Below, piece by piece: positions 53,104 through 54,009 of a DNA stretch of 54,009 nt. How positions within the stretch are numbered: the stretch's first letter is position 1; every line of letters starts with the position of its first letter. The notes beneath the pieces are model-generated. The model saw nothing but the letters and a program-made list of their open reading frames with translations. It did no database searches and had not been told where the DNA came from. Source of the DNA: Gemmatimonadota bacterium (GTDB taxonomy: Bacteria; Gemmatimonadota; Gemmatimonadetes; Gemmatimonadales; GWC2-71-9); NCBI GenBank assembly GCA_022566515.1, contig JADFIT010000007.1, forward strand, positions 1 through 54,009. The letters are read 5' to 3'. Position numbers and translations under genes: made by a program.

Positions 53104-53381
53104 AAGATCACGGAAAGCACGGAAGATGAATTGGATTGCTTGGATAGTACCGGTAAAAGCACCGTCATTTTTTCCTGCACCAAAAACGCTTCTGTATGGG
53201 CTTTGATATTCTCCAGCCTGCCCAAAGGTTCTTCGTTTTCAGGATCGGTGATTTCGGCGCCTTCTTCATACAGAAAAAATTGATCCCCCGCTTGCACGCC
53301 CTGTTCTATCCCCGCATTAATCACAATGCGCTGGTTATCCAATATGCTGACCACTTTTGCTCTTATGATTTGCTTGCTCAT
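53100..53381 (-). CDS. Hypothetical protein, probably truncated at 3' end
   Basis: From ATG 53381 the product reads MSKQIIRAKVVSILDNQRIV, then INAGIEQGVQAGDQFFLYEEG and AEITDPENEEPLGRLENIKA, a beta-rich fold resembling a conserved family I cannot name (FlgT C-terminal-like domain is one possibility). After VQEKMTV the sequence turns to LLPVLSKQSNSSSVLSVIL, Ser-rich and unlike the rest, and stops at the IS border. I infer that the IS insertion or the sequence junction cut the native end. GC content and codon use are AT-rich, unlike the 53 kb to the left. Confidence 0.6.
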   Translation of the reverse strand: MSKQIIRAKVVSILDNQRIVINAGIEQGVQAGDQFFLYEEGAEITDPENEEPLGRLENIKAHTEAFLVQEKMTVLLPVLSKQSNSSSVLSVIL

Positions 53382-53501
53382 GTATTTACCCACTAAAAAA
53401 AGATTGATATGTCTGCTTTTATTTTACTACTTTAAATCCAATTCGGTAATGTCTTTCACGATTTTAATTTTATGTTGCTGATGACTAAATATAATCCTAG
53501 A

Positions 53502-53529
53502 TTGTTTTATTCCATGATTTCGCTATAAT
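53502..53529 (+). promoter_or_regulatory. Promoter of toxin-antitoxin module
   Basis: TTGTTT (53502-53507), 16 bp, TATAAT (53524-53529), about 47 bp before GTG 53577. Confidence 0.6.
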
Positions 53530-53576
53530 AAAATTACACTCCAGCGCAAATTAACAAAATAAAAGGTCAATTCATT

Positions 53577-53813
53577 GTGTCTAAATTAGAAAATATTGAG
53601 AGAGAAGCTTACGGTCTTTCTACTGGTGAGAAAATCGAATTGCTCCATCGGCTTACTCTTCACATAGAAGAATTAAAGTTACCGGAAAAAGAAGAAAACG
53701 CAGCCGAATGGAAAAAAGAAATCGAAGAACGTGTTTCCAAAGCAAAAATCAACGGCTTAGTTGGGCGAAGCATGGAAGAAATATCTCAAGATATTAGGAA
53801 AAAATACGCTTAA
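53577..53813 (+). CDS. RelB/ParD-like addiction-module antitoxin
   Basis: A 78-residue product, MSKLENIEREAYGLSTGEKI, then LLHRLTLHIEELKLPEKEEN, a helical N-terminus with an S/T-x-x-E-K/R-I motif, followed by WKKEIEERVSKAKINGLVGR and SMEEISQDIRKKYA. This is the layout of the putative addiction-module component family found upstream of RelE/ParE toxins. GTG start with AAAGG upstream. It is followed by a toxin-like frame whose start overlaps a 21-bp duplication. As a regulator it would bind its own promoter and neutralise the toxin. Confidence 0.85.
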   Translation: MSKLENIEREAYGLSTGEKIELLHRLTLHIEELKLPEKEENAAEWKKEIEERVSKAKINGLVGRSMEEISQDIRKKYA

Positions 53814-53846
53814 AGCCAATTATATTACGCTTGAAGCCAATAATAT
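53805..53846 (+). repeat. 21-bp tandem duplication at antitoxin/toxin junction
   Basis: Two adjacent 21-mers, TACGCTTAAAGCCAATTATAT-like and TACGCTTGAAGCCAATAATAT-like, differing at two positions (length 21, so frames are kept). Copy 1 ends the antitoxin with TAA; copy 2 carries another in-frame stop (TGA) overlapping the toxin TTG start. Confidence 0.85.
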
Positions 53847-54009
53847 TTAGTCCCGAAGCCGAGGAGGAATGGCAATACTCTGTTGAGTATTATAAGCATC
53901 AAAGACCAGGGCTTGGTCTGGAATTTGAAGAAGCCGTCCGGTCAGCTTCCCTCACAATTGCTCAAAACCCCCTTCGCTGGACAACCTTCGGTTCTGCTCG
54001 AAGATACCA
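53831..54009 (+). CDS. RelE/ParE-type toxin, partial at window end
   Basis: Starting at TTG 53831 the frame reads LKPIIFSPEAEEEWQYSVEY, then YKHQRPGLGLEFEEAVRSAS and LTIAQNPLRWTTFGSARRY before the window ends. The FSPEAEEEW...YY......GLG..F...V pattern, with the following P-xx-W, is characteristic of ParE/RelE toxins, which act on gyrase or on mRNA at the ribosome. The C-terminal catalytic strand with the R/K residues is only partly visible. Paired with the upstream antitoxin. Confidence 0.85.
   Translation, partial: MKPIIFSPEAEEEWQYSVEYYKHQRPGLGLEFEEAVRSASLTIAQNPLRWTTFGSARRY

Larger units (their letters stand above)
51700..53105 (-). mobile_element. IS110/IS1111-type insertion sequence
   Basis: Contains an IS110-family DEDD transposase on the minus strand. 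Short inverted subterminal repeats are visible: ATGAAGCGGC at 51709-51718 (plus) and ATGAAAGCGGC on the minus strand (complement of 53093-53103). A non-coding stretch of about 210 bp lies between the transposase stop and the right end, as in the IS1111 group. Exact ends are uncertain by some bases. The DNA on the two sides differs in GC content. Confidence 0.75.

Overview
Overall: about 53 kb of GC-rich bacterial chromosome, densely packed with housekeeping genes, then an IS110-family insertion sequence, then roughly 0.9 kb of clearly AT-rich DNA with a different character. The organism is most likely a diderm: there are outer-membrane beta-barrels, lipoproteins with lipoboxes, a bifunctional class A PBP with MltG, and a secreted S46 peptidase. 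The mix of a PorX-type response regulator/PglZ protein, a Hanks-type Ser/Thr kinase, an S46 dipeptidyl-peptidase, a CcmH variant and a CsgG/TPR lipoprotein fits Gemmatimonadota or a neighbouring phylum of the FCB/Gemmatimonadota area. That placement is inference; there is no rRNA gene in the window and I saw no tRNA.

Layout. 1-5934 (minus): a translationally coupled operon yebC > ruvC > ruvA > small zinc ribbon > ruvB > queA > tgt > yajC > def, i.e. Holliday-junction processing plus queuosine tRNA modification and peptide deformylation. 6016-7372 (minus): a short DnaB-like ATPase and an unknown gene. 7506-12098 (plus): PorX-like regulator, lipid-A/multidrug-type ABC exporter, class V aminotransferase. 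12101-12604: four-helix-bundle gene bracketed by inverted octamer repeats. 12603-16163: tyrS and, divergently, a class A PBP. 16198-20597 (plus): amidohydrolase, argR, and argG-argH behind a strong promoter with an ARG box. 20594-25801: small acidic protein, HNH protein, acyl-CoA synthetase, NYN/OST-HTH RNA-associated protein, DNA glycosylase. 25805-28828 (minus): barrel protein and the threonine-degrading kbl-tdh pair. 28829-29799: a long hairpin-rich leader, an H1-like lysine/arginine-rich DNA-binding protein and a terminator hairpin. 29800-35662: unknown gene, RlmI-like methyltransferase, aroH-type chorismate mutase, thiE, mltG-ruvX, rho. 35830-43593: site-2 protease, orphan DHp domain, TPR/CsgG lipoprotein with barrel partner, DUF1080-like protein, TSUP transporter, Ser/Thr kinase, ccmH. 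43682-47473 (minus): a ferric-iron ABC importer with a possible Fur box. 47720-51655: transaldolase-like aldolase, PlsC-like acyltransferase, S46 peptidase. About 51700-53105: IS110/IS1111-type element with a frameshifted transposase. 53105-54009: AT-rich DNA with a truncated-looking gene and a RelE/ParE-type toxin-antitoxin module running off the end.

Most interesting points: (1) at least five genes end in, or are immediately followed by, a different perfect 7- or 8-bp G-rich tandem repeat in the sense strand, one of which is a textbook G-quadruplex motif overlapping the stop codon; (2) the insertion sequence carries a nested hairpin that buries its transposase ribosome-binding site, a CA/GT-repeat frameshift that removes the first catalytic Asp, and a long non-coding right end that could encode a guide RNA; (3) an unannotated 54-residue zinc-ribbon gene is overlapped on both sides by ruvA and ruvB; (4) threonine dehydrogenase has lost three of four structural-zinc cysteines; (5) a 21-bp tandem duplication sits exactly on the antitoxin/toxin junction.
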